This document shows, piece by piece, positions 28,505 through 37,553 of a stretch of DNA of 64,000 nucleotides. Below the pieces are notes generated by a model. It ran no database searches and was not told the DNA's origin. It was given only the letters and a program-made list of their open reading frames with translations. The translations under genes and the position numbers were made by a program. Location: positions 52,558 through 116,557 of the forward strand of contig NZ_BMFG01000011.1 in assembly GCF_014638005.1 (NCBI RefSeq). The letters are read 5' to 3'. The stretch's first letter is position 1. Every line of letters begins with the position of its first letter. Origin of the DNA: Flavobacterium orientale (lineage in GTDB: Bacteria; Bacteroidota; Bacteroidia; Flavobacteriales; Flavobacteriaceae).

Positions 28505-29062
28505 TCAGTTCTTCCAACGCAACGTTTCCATTAACGTTTGCATATCATCTTTGATGTAACTTGCAGCAGGCATAATAGAATCAAAATTCGGTTTGGTGTA
28601 GAAGTAAACCGAGCCGGTAACAAAATGATTGAGACTGTCTGTTAAATAAAACTGGGTATTGGTTGCCGCATTACCTCCAACTTGATAAAACATACCATAC
28701 ACTTTATCTTTGGTATTGATAAAAGGCAATTCAATAATGTCATCTGCTTTAATCACGTGCTCGTAAGTAAGTTTTTGAGCATCACGCAACAAGGTTTCCA
28801 AATTAGAACCAACTGGTTTATAGGTTAAAAACACCGAAGCCTTCATTCTTGGATAACTAATGGTAACATTGCAATCTTCTTTCACTTTTACTTGCGTATC
28901 CGTATTATGATCAAAAACAAACGGACACGGACTGTCAAAGCCCATATAACTAGCTTCTTCATAATCCAATCGCAAATGAGCAAAAGGTTTTGGCATCGCG
29001 TCGTCTTTACAACTTACAAGCAGCACTAATCCAAACAGAAATAACACCTTTCTTTTAAACAT
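28505..29062 (-). CDS. gldD: Gliding motility lipoprotein GldD
   Basis: Lipoprotein required for gliding and type IX secretion in Flavobacterium. It has 185 aa, a signal peptide ending LVSC (Cys18) and the family pattern KPFAHLRLDYE, Y-x-GFDSPCPFVFD and ISYPRMKA. It overlaps gldE by 8 bp on the same strand, so translation is probably coupled. Its presence implies a gliding/T9SS machinery, matching the M36 cargo protein at 46623. Confidence 0.93.
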   Translation of the reverse strand: MFKRKVLFLFGLVLLVSCKDDAMPKPFAHLRLDYEEASYMGFDSPCPFVFDHNTDTQVKVKEDCNVTISYPRMKASVFLTYKPVGSNLETLLRDAQKLTYEHVIKADDIIELPFINTKDKVYGMFYQVGGNAATNTQFYLTDSLNHFVTGSVYFYTKPNFDSIMPAASYIKDDMQTLMETLRWKN

Positions 29063-30350
29063 CTAAAGTAACTTTGATTTGTTTCACTCTTTTTTTGTCA
29101 ACCGCTTCGATGGTGAACACCACTTTTTGAAAAGCAATTTTTTGTCCTTTCTTTGGAAAACTTCCAATTATCTCGAGTATGAATCCGGCTAATGTTTCGG
29201 CTTCTCCTTTGTTGGATTCAAAAATCTCATCGTCAACGTCCACAATTCGATAAAAATCTTTCAAGTTGATTTTACCTTCAAATAAAAAATTCTTATCGTC
29301 AATCTGTGAATAACTACTATTTACATCATCAAACTCATCACTAATATCGCCCACTATTTCTTCAATAATATCTTCCAATGTAATCACTCCTGAAGTCCCA
29401 CCATATTCATCTACTACAACTGCTAAATGACTCTTTTTATTTTGAAAGTCTTTCAATAAGTCATCTAATTTTTTGTTTTCAGGCACAAAAAGCGGCTCTC
29501 GCAATAAACTTTTCCAATCAAAATTAGCGATTTCGATATAGGGCAGTAAGTCTTTCACATACAAAACGCCTTCAATTTGATCAATATTTTCACGATAAAC
29601 GGGAATACGAGAAAATCCATTATTTACAATCTTTGGTATAATTTCTTCAAAAGTTTCGTCATCCTCCAAAGCAAAAACATCAATTCTCGGACTCATAACT
29701 TGTCTAGCATCCGTATTTCCGAAAGAAACAATGCCCTCCAAAATTTTTTGCTCTTCATCAGATGTTTCTTCAGAAGATGTAAGTTCTAATGCTTGTGACA
29801 GTTGATTGACTGATAAATTTGATTTTTGCTTCACCAATTTATTTTCAAGAAATAGAATTAGTCGTCGCATTGGCATGTTGAAAGGCGTCAACAAAAAATT
29901 GAAAAATGCAATGGGTTTGGCAATAATTTTGGCAAACTTCACATTGTTTTTGTTGGCATATATTTTTGGCAAAACCTCACCAAACAATAAAATTAAAAAA
30001 GTAACTACCCCTATTTCAACAATCCATTTGAGCAGAATGGAATCTATGCCACCAAAAAGCCTATCTTTAATAGAAAAGAAAACAATTATGATAGCAATAT
30101 TGATAAAATTATTAACTATTAATAGCGTAGCAAATAACTTTCTTGGTTTTTGAAGTAAATGTGAAATGGTTTGATCTTTCCCTTCCGATTCTTCTGTTAC
30201 ATCATCTATATCTTTTTGAGACAATGAAAACAAAGCCACTTCTGCTCCTGAAATTAAAGCAGAGCAAATTAGTAACACAAAAATGCTTACTAATCCTATA
30301 AGCAAATTTGCGTCTAAATTTTCTAGAATACCGGAATGTTCTGGGTCCAA
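29055..30350 (-). CDS. gldE: Gliding motility-associated protein GldE (CNNM/CBS family)
   Basis: Inner membrane protein of 431 aa related to CorC/hemolysin-type transporters. It has an N-terminal CNNM domain with about four membrane segments (LLIGLVSIFVLLICSALISG, LLIVNNFINIAIIIVFF), two CBS domains (about 205-325, FALEDDETFEEIIP and HLAVVVDEYGGTSGVITLED) and the C-terminal CorC_HlyC domain. GldE is known as a partner of GldD in gliding. It lies in mutY-ssb-gldE-gldD, an order I recall from other flavobacteria. Confidence 0.94.
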   Translation of the reverse strand: MDPEHSGILENLDANLLIGLVSIFVLLICSALISGAEVALFSLSQKDIDDVTEESEGKDQTISHLLQKPRKLFATLLIVNNFINIAIIIVFFSIKDRLFGGIDSILLKWIVEIGVVTFLILLFGEVLPKIYANKNNVKFAKIIAKPIAFFNFLLTPFNMPMRRLILFLENKLVKQKSNLSVNQLSQALELTSSEETSDEEQKILEGIVSFGNTDARQVMSPRIDVFALEDDETFEEIIPKIVNNGFSRIPVYRENIDQIEGVLYVKDLLPYIEIANFDWKSLLREPLFVPENKKLDDLLKDFQNKKSHLAVVVDEYGGTSGVITLEDIIEEIVGDISDEFDDVNSSYSQIDDKNFLFEGKINLKDFYRIVDVDDEIFESNKGEAETLAGFILEIIGSFPKKGQKIAFQKVVFTIEAVDKKRVKQIKVTLDV

Positions 30351-30375
30351 ATAATGGTAAATTGGTTAAACAATA

Positions 30376-30822
30376 CTAAAACGGCATACCATCATCAGAA
30401 TGACTGTCGTTTTGTGCCTCAAAATTACTGTTTTTTATCGAATCAGGAACACCTGATGTATTAGATTTATTAAGTTCTGTATCTTTTTTTGTGGTTAAAA
30501 AAGTAAACTCGGTCACTTGAATTTCTGTGGTATATTTTGTTACACCTTCCTCATTTTGCCATTGGCGGGATTTAATTCGTCCTTCAACATATATTTTATC
30601 GCCTTTTGATAAATATTTTTCACAAATTTCAGCTGCTTTATTTCGCACAACCAAATTGTGCCATTCTGTAGAAGTGATTTTTTCGTTTGTTGTTTTGTTG
30701 ATATAAATCTCGTTTGTTGCCAATGGGAATCTGCCTATGCAATTACCTCCATCGAAATAGTGCATTTTAACATCATCGCCAAGGTGACCAATTAGCATCA
30801 CTTTATTTAAAGTACCGTTCAT
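30376..30822 (-). CDS. ssb: Single-stranded DNA-binding protein
   Basis: OB-fold protein of 148 aa that coats single-stranded DNA in replication and repair. It begins MNGTLNKVMLIGHLGDDVKM with the usual SSB core (WHNLVVRNKAAEICEKYLSK, KIYVEGRIKSRQW). The acidic tail ends DDGMPF, the partner-binding tip (DDIPF in E. coli). It sits 50 bp after mutY and 25 bp before gldE. Confidence 0.96.
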   Translation of the reverse strand: MNGTLNKVMLIGHLGDDVKMHYFDGGNCIGRFPLATNEIYINKTTNEKITSTEWHNLVVRNKAAEICEKYLSKGDKIYVEGRIKSRQWQNEEGVTKYTTEIQVTEFTFLTTKKDTELNKSNTSGVPDSIKNSNFEAQNDSHSDDGMPF

Positions 30823-30872
30823 AATATGTATTTTGTTTTAGGAATGTATAAAATTACAAATTTTAATACGGA

Positions 30873-31910
30873 TTAAAAATTCTTTTCAATAAAATTATAA
30901 ATCACAATTGGAAAAGGTAATTTTTTTATGGTGTCAAACGACAGTCCGTTTTTCAATTCTCCTTCAATTTCAATCCTCCAAAAACGTATAGTAATGTGTT
31001 GATGAGACAGTTTGTGAATCACATCAAAATTATCAAAAGCCACTATTGCGTTTATTTTATAATTCAAATTATTTTGTTTCCTTACCAATTGCACTACTTC
31101 TTTTTCAGAACTTATTTTTTCTGTTTCTATCAATGGAAACTCATACAAGTTATGCCAAATCCCTTTGGAAGTTCTTTGATTTACCAAACTATAATTGTTA
31201 GTATCTTGAAAAACTAAATAATTGAAAAACCGATTTGTAATCTTGGTTTTTTTCAATTTTACGGGAAGCGATTGCACTTTTTTCATTTGTAGAGCCGCAC
31301 AACCAGCATTAAAAACACAAACGGAACAATCGGGATTTTTTGGTACGCATTGCAATGCACCAAATTCCATAATAGCTTGGTTAAACAAGGCCGGTTGTTT
31401 AGAGTCCATAACTTCATTTGCCAAAGCCGTAAACTCATTTTTAGCTTTAGACGAAGAAATATCTGTATCCACATTAAAATAACGCGACAACACCCGATAT
31501 ACATTTCCATCCACCACAGGAACAGCTTCATCATAAGCAAATGAAGCAATAGCAGCCGCCGTATAAGTACCAATTCCTTTTAGACCTAATAATTCATTGT
31601 ATGTTTTAGGAAATTGGCCTTTTTTTTCAAAAGCAATAATCTTTGCAGTTTGATGTAAGTTTCTGGCTCTGGAATAATAACCCAATCCTTGCCAAAGTTT
31701 TAAAACTTGTTCTTCAGAGGCTTTAGCCAAATCAAAAACGGTTGGAAAATGAGCTAAAAAAGACTCAAAATAAGGCAATCCTTGAGCCACTCGAGTTTGT
31801 TGTAATATGATTTCTGAGAGCCAAATTTCGTAGGGATTTTGCGAATTTCGCCACGGAAGTTCACGTTTGTTTTGTAAATACCATTGAATTAAGTAATTAG
31901 AAAAACCCAT
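30873..31910 (-). CDS. mutY: A/G-specific adenine glycosylase
   Basis: Removes adenine opposite 8-oxoguanine. The 345-aa protein has the helix-hairpin-helix (LKGIGTYTAAAIASFAY) followed by the catalytic Asp in VPVVDGNVYRVLSR. The 4Fe-4S ligands C-x6-C-x2-C-x5-C (CVPKNPDCSVCVFNAGC) and a C-terminal NUDIX-like domain (about 225-345) follow. It heads the mutY-ssb-gldE-gldD block. Confidence 0.95.
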   Translation of the reverse strand: MGFSNYLIQWYLQNKRELPWRNSQNPYEIWLSEIILQQTRVAQGLPYFESFLAHFPTVFDLAKASEEQVLKLWQGLGYYSRARNLHQTAKIIAFEKKGQFPKTYNELLGLKGIGTYTAAAIASFAYDEAVPVVDGNVYRVLSRYFNVDTDISSSKAKNEFTALANEVMDSKQPALFNQAIMEFGALQCVPKNPDCSVCVFNAGCAALQMKKVQSLPVKLKKTKITNRFFNYLVFQDTNNYSLVNQRTSKGIWHNLYEFPLIETEKISSEKEVVQLVRKQNNLNYKINAIVAFDNFDVIHKLSHQHITIRFWRIEIEGELKNGLSFDTIKKLPFPIVIYNFIEKNF

Positions 31911-31969
31911 AAATTTAAATTGGTTGACAAAAGTAAAGTATTATGTAATTAAATTTTAATCGATTATGC

Positions 31970-32001
31970 TTGAATTATTGTTTTTTTAATTCATATATTT
32001 G
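31970..32001 (+). promoter_or_regulatory. Promoter of the HU gene
   Basis: TTG (31970-31972), 21 bp, TATATTTG (31994-32001). This matches the Bacteroidetes consensus and lies 42 bp before the ATG. Confidence 0.7.
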
Positions 32002-32043
32002 CACTCTCAAAATTTTACACATAAATAATTAAAAAGAATTAAA

Positions 32044-32337
32044 ATGACGAAAGCAGATATCGTAGCAAAGATTTCAGAGAAATTAGGCCTTGAGAAAGGT
32101 GATGTTCAAGCCACTGTTGAATCTTTTATGGAAGAAGTAAAAAACTCACTAGAGACTGGTGATAACGTTTACTTAAGAGGTTTCGGAAGCTTTATTGTTA
32201 AGACAAGAGCAGAAAAAACAGGAAGAAACATTTCAAAAAACACAACCATTAAAATCCCAGCTCACAACATACCGGCTTTCAAACCTGCAAAAGTTTTTGT
32301 AGAAGGTGTAAAAGCAAATACTGAAGTGGCTGTATAA
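32044..32337 (+). CDS. HU family DNA-binding protein
   Basis: Nucleoid protein of 97 aa. It has the HU/IHF fold: N-terminal helices (KADIVAKISEKLGLEKGDVQ), then the beta-arm region GSFIVKTRAEKTGRNISKNT and the invariant-type tip (IPAHNIPAFKPAK). It probably acts as a dimer. The COX24-like small gene follows 30 bp downstream, so the two may share the strong promoter. Confidence 0.96.
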   Translation: MTKADIVAKISEKLGLEKGDVQATVESFMEEVKNSLETGDNVYLRGFGSFIVKTRAEKTGRNISKNTTIKIPAHNIPAFKPAKVFVEGVKANTEVAV

Positions 32338-32367
32338 CTTATTTATTAATACCAAAAAAATCACACT

Positions 32368-32460
32368 ATGCCAAGTGGAAAAAAGCGTAAAAGACATAAA
32401 GTAGCTACTCACAAACGTAAAAAACGTGCGAGAGCTAACCGTCACAAAAAGAAAAAGTAG
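32368..32460 (+). CDS. AURKAIP1/COX24-like basic small protein, probably ribosomal
   Basis: A 30-residue protein, MPSGKKRKRHKVATHKRKKR followed by ARANRHKKKK. Twenty of the 30 residues are Lys, Arg or His. The pattern GKKR-x-RHK-x-x-THKRKKR is that of the COX24/mS38 domain, which binds rRNA in mitochondria. In Bacteroidetes such short homologues are probably ribosome-associated. It lies 30 bp after HU and its stop codon is inside the terminator hairpin. Confidence 0.88.
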   Translation: MPSGKKRKRHKVATHKRKKRARANRHKKKK

Positions 32461-32478
32461 TGTAAAACTACTTTTTTC
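32452..32478 (+). terminator. Terminator overlapping the stop of the COX24-like gene
   Basis: AAAAGTAG (32453-32460, containing the TAG stop) pairs with CTACTTTT (32468-32475), followed by T. Confidence 0.85.
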
Positions 32479-32501
32479 TTTTACAAAAAGTTCTTTGAAA
32501 T

Positions 32502-32528
32502 GAAACAGCTAGAAACAATTGCTGTTTC
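32502..32528. repeat. Short hairpin GAAACAGC...GCTGTTTC
   Basis: Perfect 8-bp stem (32502-32509 / 32521-32528) with an 11-nt loop and no T-run. Role unclear. Confidence 0.5.
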
Positions 32529-32594
32529 ACCGGGTACAAAACTACCTGTTTAAAATATTGTTTAATCCATCTGTACAATTCGGTTTTTTAAGAT

Positions 32595-32709
32595 GGTAAT
32601 TGGTAAAAGGTAATTGGTAAAAGGTAAATTGGAGTTGAATTAATTGTGTTTTGCAATTCTTTTTTCACTAATCATCCCCAACCCATCACCCATCACCCAT
32701 CACCCATCA
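32595..32709. repeat. Short tandem repeats before RNase G gene
   Basis: Two copies of GGTAATTGGTAAAA (32595-32622) and four perfect copies of CCCATCA (32682-32709). A related ACCTTTTACCCATTACC tract is at about 10710-10730 after another gene. Such tracts can vary in copy number by slippage, but this is noncoding and 33 bp before the GTG start. Confidence 0.75.
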
Positions 32710-32742
32710 CCAAACTAAAAGGTATAGATAAAAATTTACAAC

Positions 32743-34287
32743 GTGAATAAAGAATTGATCATCAGGTCAGGTTCTGAAGCAGTAGATTTTGCCTTATTAA
32801 AAGATGGAAAACTAGTAGAATTACACAAAGAGGAAGAGCAAAAGAGCGGCTTTCAGGTGGGCGATATTTTTATTGCCAAAATCAGAAAACCGGTTCCGGG
32901 ACTCAACGCGGCTTTTGTAAATTTAGGCTTTGAAAAAGATGCCTTTTTACACTACCACGATTTAGGCCCAAACTTAGCTTCGATGTTGAAATTCACTAAA
33001 CTTGTAAGCACAGGTAAACTAAAAGATTTCTCCCTTAAAAACTTTCAGTTTGAGAGTGAAATTGACAAAGACGGCACCATCACCGATGTGTTAAGTGCCA
33101 ACCAGTCGGTTTTAGTACAAATCGTTAAAGAACCTATATCGACCAAAGGTCCAAGAATTAGTTCAGAGCTATCTTTGGCAGGAAGATATATCGTTTTGGT
33201 CCCATTTTCTGATCGCGTTTCTGTTTCACAAAAAATAGAATCCAAACAAGAAAAAGACCGATTAAAGAAATTAGTACAATCCATCAAACCAAAAGGATTC
33301 GGTGTTATTGTCCGTACAGTAGCAGAAGGCAAAAAAATAGCCGACCTAGACAAAGACATGCAAAATCTGCTTAGCAGATGGAATGGCATGTGTAAAAAAT
33401 TACCAACAGCTCATCATCCGTCCAAAATTTTAAGCGAACTCAATAGAGCTTCCTCAATTTTAAGAGATGTTTTCAATGATTCTTTTACAGGAATTCACAT
33501 TGATGATGAAGAATTGTTTGAACAAACCAAGGAGTCACTCGAAGAAATTGCTCCGGAAAAAGTTTCTATTGTGAAACTTTATCAATCAAGAGAACTACCT
33601 ATTTTTGAAAAGTACCATATCGAAAGACAGATTAAAACCTCTTTTGGCCGAACAGTCTCTATGAGTAAAGGTGCTTATTTGATTATCGAACACACTGAAG
33701 CACTTCATGTTATTGATGTAAACAGTGGAAATCGATCCAATAAAGCCCAAAACCAAGAAGACACAGCCCTTGAAGTTAATATGATTGCCGCTGCCGAAGT
33801 GGCCCGTCAATTACGACTAAGAGACATGGGTGGAATTATTGTTGTCGATTTTATTGATATGCAAAATCCTGAAAATAGAAGAATCCTCTTTGATTTCTTG
33901 AGAGAAGAAATGAGCGACGACAAAGCCAAACACAAAATCTTACCGCCTAGTAAATTTGGTTTAATCCAAATTACAAGACAACGTGTAAGACCAGAAGTCA
34001 ACATAAAAACTAGAGAAGAAGATCCGAACAACGGATTTGGAGAAATAGATGCTCCAATTCAAGTTATCGACAAGATTTCTCTGGAAGTTGAACGATTAAA
34101 AAATCACAAAAGAATTGTCTTAAGTGCACATCCTTTTGTGGCCGCATACCTAACCAAAGGTTTTCCATCATTACGTTCAAAATGGTTTTTTGAACATAAA
34201 AAATGGGTGAAAATTATACCTCGTGATGCTTACACGTTTTTAGAATATCATTTCAGTGATCAAAATGGAAATGTTATTAAAGAATAA
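32743..34287 (+). CDS. rng: Ribonuclease E/G family endoribonuclease
   Basis: Endoribonuclease for rRNA and mRNA processing, 514 aa, RNase G size with no long C-terminal scaffold. An S1 domain (residues about 35-125) precedes the catalytic region. The catalytic Asp residues are visible in HVIDVNSGN and GGIIVVDFIDM, the DNase-I-like subdomain. It starts with GTG at 32743 (NKELIIRSGSEAVDFALLKD follows), which fits the conserved N-terminus. It is monocistronic with a strong terminator. Confidence 0.95.
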   Translation: MNKELIIRSGSEAVDFALLKDGKLVELHKEEEQKSGFQVGDIFIAKIRKPVPGLNAAFVNLGFEKDAFLHYHDLGPNLASMLKFTKLVSTGKLKDFSLKNFQFESEIDKDGTITDVLSANQSVLVQIVKEPISTKGPRISSELSLAGRYIVLVPFSDRVSVSQKIESKQEKDRLKKLVQSIKPKGFGVIVRTVAEGKKIADLDKDMQNLLSRWNGMCKKLPTAHHPSKILSELNRASSILRDVFNDSFTGIHIDDEELFEQTKESLEEIAPEKVSIVKLYQSRELPIFEKYHIERQIKTSFGRTVSMSKGAYLIIEHTEALHVIDVNSGNRSNKAQNQEDTALEVNMIAAAEVARQLRLRDMGGIIVVDFIDMQNPENRRILFDFLREEMSDDKAKHKILPPSKFGLIQITRQRVRPEVNIKTREEDPNNGFGEIDAPIQVIDKISLEVERLKNHKRIVLSAHPFVAAYLTKGFPSLRSKWFFEHKKWVKIIPRDAYTFLEYHFSDQNGNVIKE

Positions 34288-34292
34288 AAATC

Positions 34293-34328
34293 AACGCTTG
34301 TCTTGTAAAAGATGAGCGTTTTTTTTTG
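34293..34328. terminator. Terminator between rng and pbpC
   Basis: AACGCTTGTCTT-GTAA-AAGATGAGCGTT forms a 12-bp stem with two G-T pairs, followed by a T-run. The converging gene ends at 34329. Confidence 0.9.
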
Positions 34329-36695
34329 CTATTCACTTATCACTTCTACTTTCCGTTTTATTTCGCCACCATTTTCATCCACCACCGTGATAAAATGAAT
34401 TCCGGACGTAGCCTTTAAAGGCATTTCATGGAAATTCTGTGTAATTCCCAAATACTTATTGTTCACATACCAATACAATTTGATGTTAGGTTGCGAATGA
34501 GCCACTTTTAAAATAACCGGTTGCACTTCACTGTCAAAATTTTTGGTGAGATAGATTTTGCTGTTTGTTTTTGGATAAATAAAATCCATAAAAGGGGTTT
34601 GATTATCCTCACAATCTTGACGAAAAGGTGGCAAAACCCAATAATCCATATTTTTGCTTTTGTAATACCATTCCATCACCGGAGGCAAAATAAACCACGA
34701 TTTAGTGACCATTTCATCCACATTTTCACAATTGCTGTTTACCCGAAATTGCTCCGTTTTATCCAAATGAACTAATTTATGATAGTTGCATTGTTCTGTT
34801 TGCTTAGCCGAAACCGGAATCCATTGTTTGTTTTTCGGACAATTTTCTGAGGCTAAAAATCCGCTTTTGACACAAACATCAGCTTCTTGCATATTGTTCA
34901 ATGGTTTTTCAAACCAATTACTTCGTGGCAATAAATTGAACACATCAAACAAAATCGGAGCTGCGTGACTGACGCCGGTTAATGATGGTCGACCTTCTCC
35001 TGTAGCATTTCCGACCCAAATTCCGACTACGTATTTTGAACTTGTTCCGACAGCCCACGCATCACGATTCCCAAAACTAGTTCCTGTTTTCCAAGCAATG
35101 GGAAGCGAAGAATCATAAAAACGCCAAGCTTCATCGCCTTCGGGACGGTTGACTTCCTTCATTGCTTCGTAGGTTAAATAAATTGACCCTGCTCCCACAA
35201 TATTTTTTTGATAGGATAATTTTCCGAAGTCAATTTTGTTTTCAGCGACGTAATTCAACTCTGTAAATTCGTTTTTTCGGTATTGAAATTTGTTTTTTTG
35301 GTATTGATTTAATGTTCCTGTCAGACCGGAATAGGTTTTACACAAATCCCATAAATTGGTTTCTGCTCCACCCAAAATGAGTGATAATCCGTAGTGATTT
35401 GGATGTTTTTTCATCGTGGTAAAACCATATTGTTGCAATTGTTCGTAGAAACGATACACGCCAAAATCTTGCAACATCAACACGGATGGAATATTTAATG
35501 ATCGTGATAAAGCTCGTCTTGCCGGAACCGCACCGTCATATGTTAGATTAAAATTTTGCGGACTATACCCTGAAATTTGTGTTGGAATATCAGGAACTAA
35601 AGTATTTGGTAACAATTCGCCTTCGTCTAACATTCCTGCAAAAAGCAACGGTTTCAAAATACTTCCTGAACTTCGTGGTGCCGAAATAATATCCACATCT
35701 TTTTGATGGTTTTTGTCGGTGGGAGCATTGCCAATATAACCTACAATATTTCGGGTTTCAACTTCTACGACCAAAATGGCTAAGTTGTACACTTCGTTTT
35801 GTTTGTATTGGTAATAATAATTTTGAGCAATTTGGTTCAATCGTTCTTGCAATGCAAAATCAATGGTTGTTTTCACTTTTTGACCTTCTTGTTTTTTAGC
35901 GGTTTTTTGTAATAAATGCGAAGCCAATTGCGGTAAGTCAAACGGTTTTTGAGGTAACGGTTCTTGCAACGCCATTTCGTATGAAAGTTGATCTAGCACT
36001 TCATTTTCGTATAATTTTGCCAATAAACGATTGCGTTTTTCGAGTAACCGTTCTTGGTTTTTTCCGGGATAAATTAAGCTTGGAGCATTCGGTAAAACCG
36101 CCAAAGTAGCTGTTTCTGCCCACGATAACTGATGCGATTGCACACCAAAATACCGCCACGAAGCCATTTCTAATCCAACGACATTACTGCCAAACGGAGC
36201 GTGAGCGGCGTACAATTTTAGGATGTTATTTTTTGAATGACGAAGTTCCAAACGCGTTGCCAAAAGCACTTCGATGATTTTTTCAAAATAGGTTCTGTTT
36301 TTGCCTTTTCGGGAAAGGCGAATGACTTGTTGGGTTAATGTACTTCCGCCACGAACTACTCTGTTGGCTTTGCTGTTTTGCCGAAACGCATTCCACATCG
36401 AAATCGGGTTAAAACCGGGATGATAGTTAAAATGTTGGTCTTCAAAAGTGATAATACATTGTTGAAATTTCTCCGGCACACTATCCGCTGCCGGAAACCT
36501 CCATTGCCCGTCACGGGCAATTTTGGCTCCTAATAAATTACCTTCTTTGCTTTCGATAACGGTAGAATACGGTTCGTTAAAAAATGTTCGTGGTAAACAA
36601 AAATAATAACCAAGCAACAAGAGCAAAATCAAAATGGATTTGATTTTGTGTTGAAGGATTTTGGTTTTGGCTTTATGGAGGAGGGGTTTGAGCAC
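34329..36695 (-). CDS. pbpC: Penicillin-binding protein 1C
   Basis: Bifunctional peptidoglycan synthase of 788 aa anchored by one N-terminal membrane segment (SILILLLLLGYYFCLP). The glycosyltransferase domain (about 45-225) contains ITFEDQHFNYHPG and RGGSTLTQQ. The transpeptidase has SSGSILKP (Ser-x-x-Lys), SRSLN and KTGTSFGNRDAW. The C-terminal BiPBP_C-type domain closes the protein. It is paired with the alpha-2-macroglobulin gene upstream, as in E. coli (pbpC-yfhM), with a small lipoprotein between. Confidence 0.96.
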   Translation of the reverse strand: MLKPLLHKAKTKILQHKIKSILILLLLLGYYFCLPRTFFNEPYSTVIESKEGNLLGAKIARDGQWRFPAADSVPEKFQQCIITFEDQHFNYHPGFNPISMWNAFRQNSKANRVVRGGSTLTQQVIRLSRKGKNRTYFEKIIEVLLATRLELRHSKNNILKLYAAHAPFGSNVVGLEMASWRYFGVQSHQLSWAETATLAVLPNAPSLIYPGKNQERLLEKRNRLLAKLYENEVLDQLSYEMALQEPLPQKPFDLPQLASHLLQKTAKKQEGQKVKTTIDFALQERLNQIAQNYYYQYKQNEVYNLAILVVEVETRNIVGYIGNAPTDKNHQKDVDIISAPRSSGSILKPLLFAGMLDEGELLPNTLVPDIPTQISGYSPQNFNLTYDGAVPARRALSRSLNIPSVLMLQDFGVYRFYEQLQQYGFTTMKKHPNHYGLSLILGGAETNLWDLCKTYSGLTGTLNQYQKNKFQYRKNEFTELNYVAENKIDFGKLSYQKNIVGAGSIYLTYEAMKEVNRPEGDEAWRFYDSSLPIAWKTGTSFGNRDAWAVGTSSKYVVGIWVGNATGEGRPSLTGVSHAAPILFDVFNLLPRSNWFEKPLNNMQEADVCVKSGFLASENCPKNKQWIPVSAKQTEQCNYHKLVHLDKTEQFRVNSNCENVDEMVTKSWFILPPVMEWYYKSKNMDYWVLPPFRQDCEDNQTPFMDFIYPKTNSKIYLTKNFDSEVQPVILKVAHSQPNIKLYWYVNNKYLGITQNFHEMPLKATSGIHFITVVDENGGEIKRKVEVISE

Positions 36696-36704
36696 GGGGA
36701 TACT

Positions 36705-37334
36705 TTATATTTTTATATACATTTCACCATTTGAAAAACCATTTTTTTTCACAAATTCTCTAAATTGATTTTTGGTTGGTTTTATAACAAAAGCTAAGGC
36801 AGTATCTTTTTTGGTCTCCATTATTTCTTCTAACATTTGAATTTCTTCAGTAGTTGAAATATCATTCATATTTAACAAGCCATTTTTTAGGAAAAGCTTT
36901 TTTACAACCCAATTATTATCCGAATACTTTGTATTTAAAAAGTAATAGCCCTTCATTTTTCTTAAAATATTGTCGTTATTAATAGAAAAAATTGTGTCTT
37001 TAAATAGGATATTTGTAAAAAGTGTATCATTAATTTTTTTGACAAAAGTTTTTTCAAAAGTTCTTGTGTTAACCAATGTGTCTCCTTTTAAAATCTCAAC
37101 TTCGGATAATCCTTTCACATTAAAAGTATCTTTTAAGATTGATTTTTTCACAATCATATATTTACTGATTTCTAAATCTATTTCATTTTCAGAATCATAA
37201 TAGTTACCAATCATTTTTTTTGGAAATGAATTTAGGTTTTTGAAATTTTCAGGTTGAACTTCAGAAAATTGAACTAGTGGTTCTTTGCAAGAAATCAATA
37301 GTAAAGCGAAGAATAAAATAGCTAGGTTTTTCAT
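36705..37334 (-). CDS. Hypothetical lipoprotein
   Basis: A 209-aa lipoprotein with lipobox LISC (Cys16). The mature part is rich in Lys, Asp, Asn and Thr and mostly beta by pattern (KMIGNYYDSENEIDLEISKY). I do not recognise a family. It ends 9 bp before pbpC on the same strand, so it is probably cotranscribed. It lies between the A2M and PbpC genes, which act together in the envelope, so a link to that pair is possible. Confidence 0.75.
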   Translation of the reverse strand: MKNLAILFFALLLISCKEPLVQFSEVQPENFKNLNSFPKKMIGNYYDSENEIDLEISKYMIVKKSILKDTFNVKGLSEVEILKGDTLVNTRTFEKTFVKKINDTLFTNILFKDTIFSINNDNILRKMKGYYFLNTKYSDNNWVVKKLFLKNGLLNMNDISTTEEIQMLEEIMETKKDTALAFVIKPTKNQFREFVKKNGFSNGEMYIKI

Positions 37335-37385
37335 TTTTCATTAATTAATTATAATTTTAAATTTTCTTTTTTGCACCAACCCCCA

Positions 37386-37545
37386 AGCCCAGATTGCAAT
37401 GGAAAACCTTGTGCAGGCAAAGCTGATTTTTTCTTGCAGATCCAAAGCGACCAGGGGAAGCTCTTAGGGGCGGCTTAGAAAAAACAGCTTTGGCAAACAA
37501 GCTTGTAATGAACCGTGCAGGCAGGCAGGAAGCGGGATTGGCTTC
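37386..37545. repeat. Structured intergenic repeat, copy 2 (after A2M gene)
   Basis: Opens AGCCCAGATTGCAATGGAAA, has the middle block AAAGCGACCAGGGGAAGCTC, and closes GGAAGCGGGATTGGCTTCT. These match in order the blocks of copy 1 (6762-6902) with about 80% identity in the ends. It begins 9 bp past the A2M stop codon. Confidence 0.75.
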
Positions 37546-37553
37546 TAATGAAA

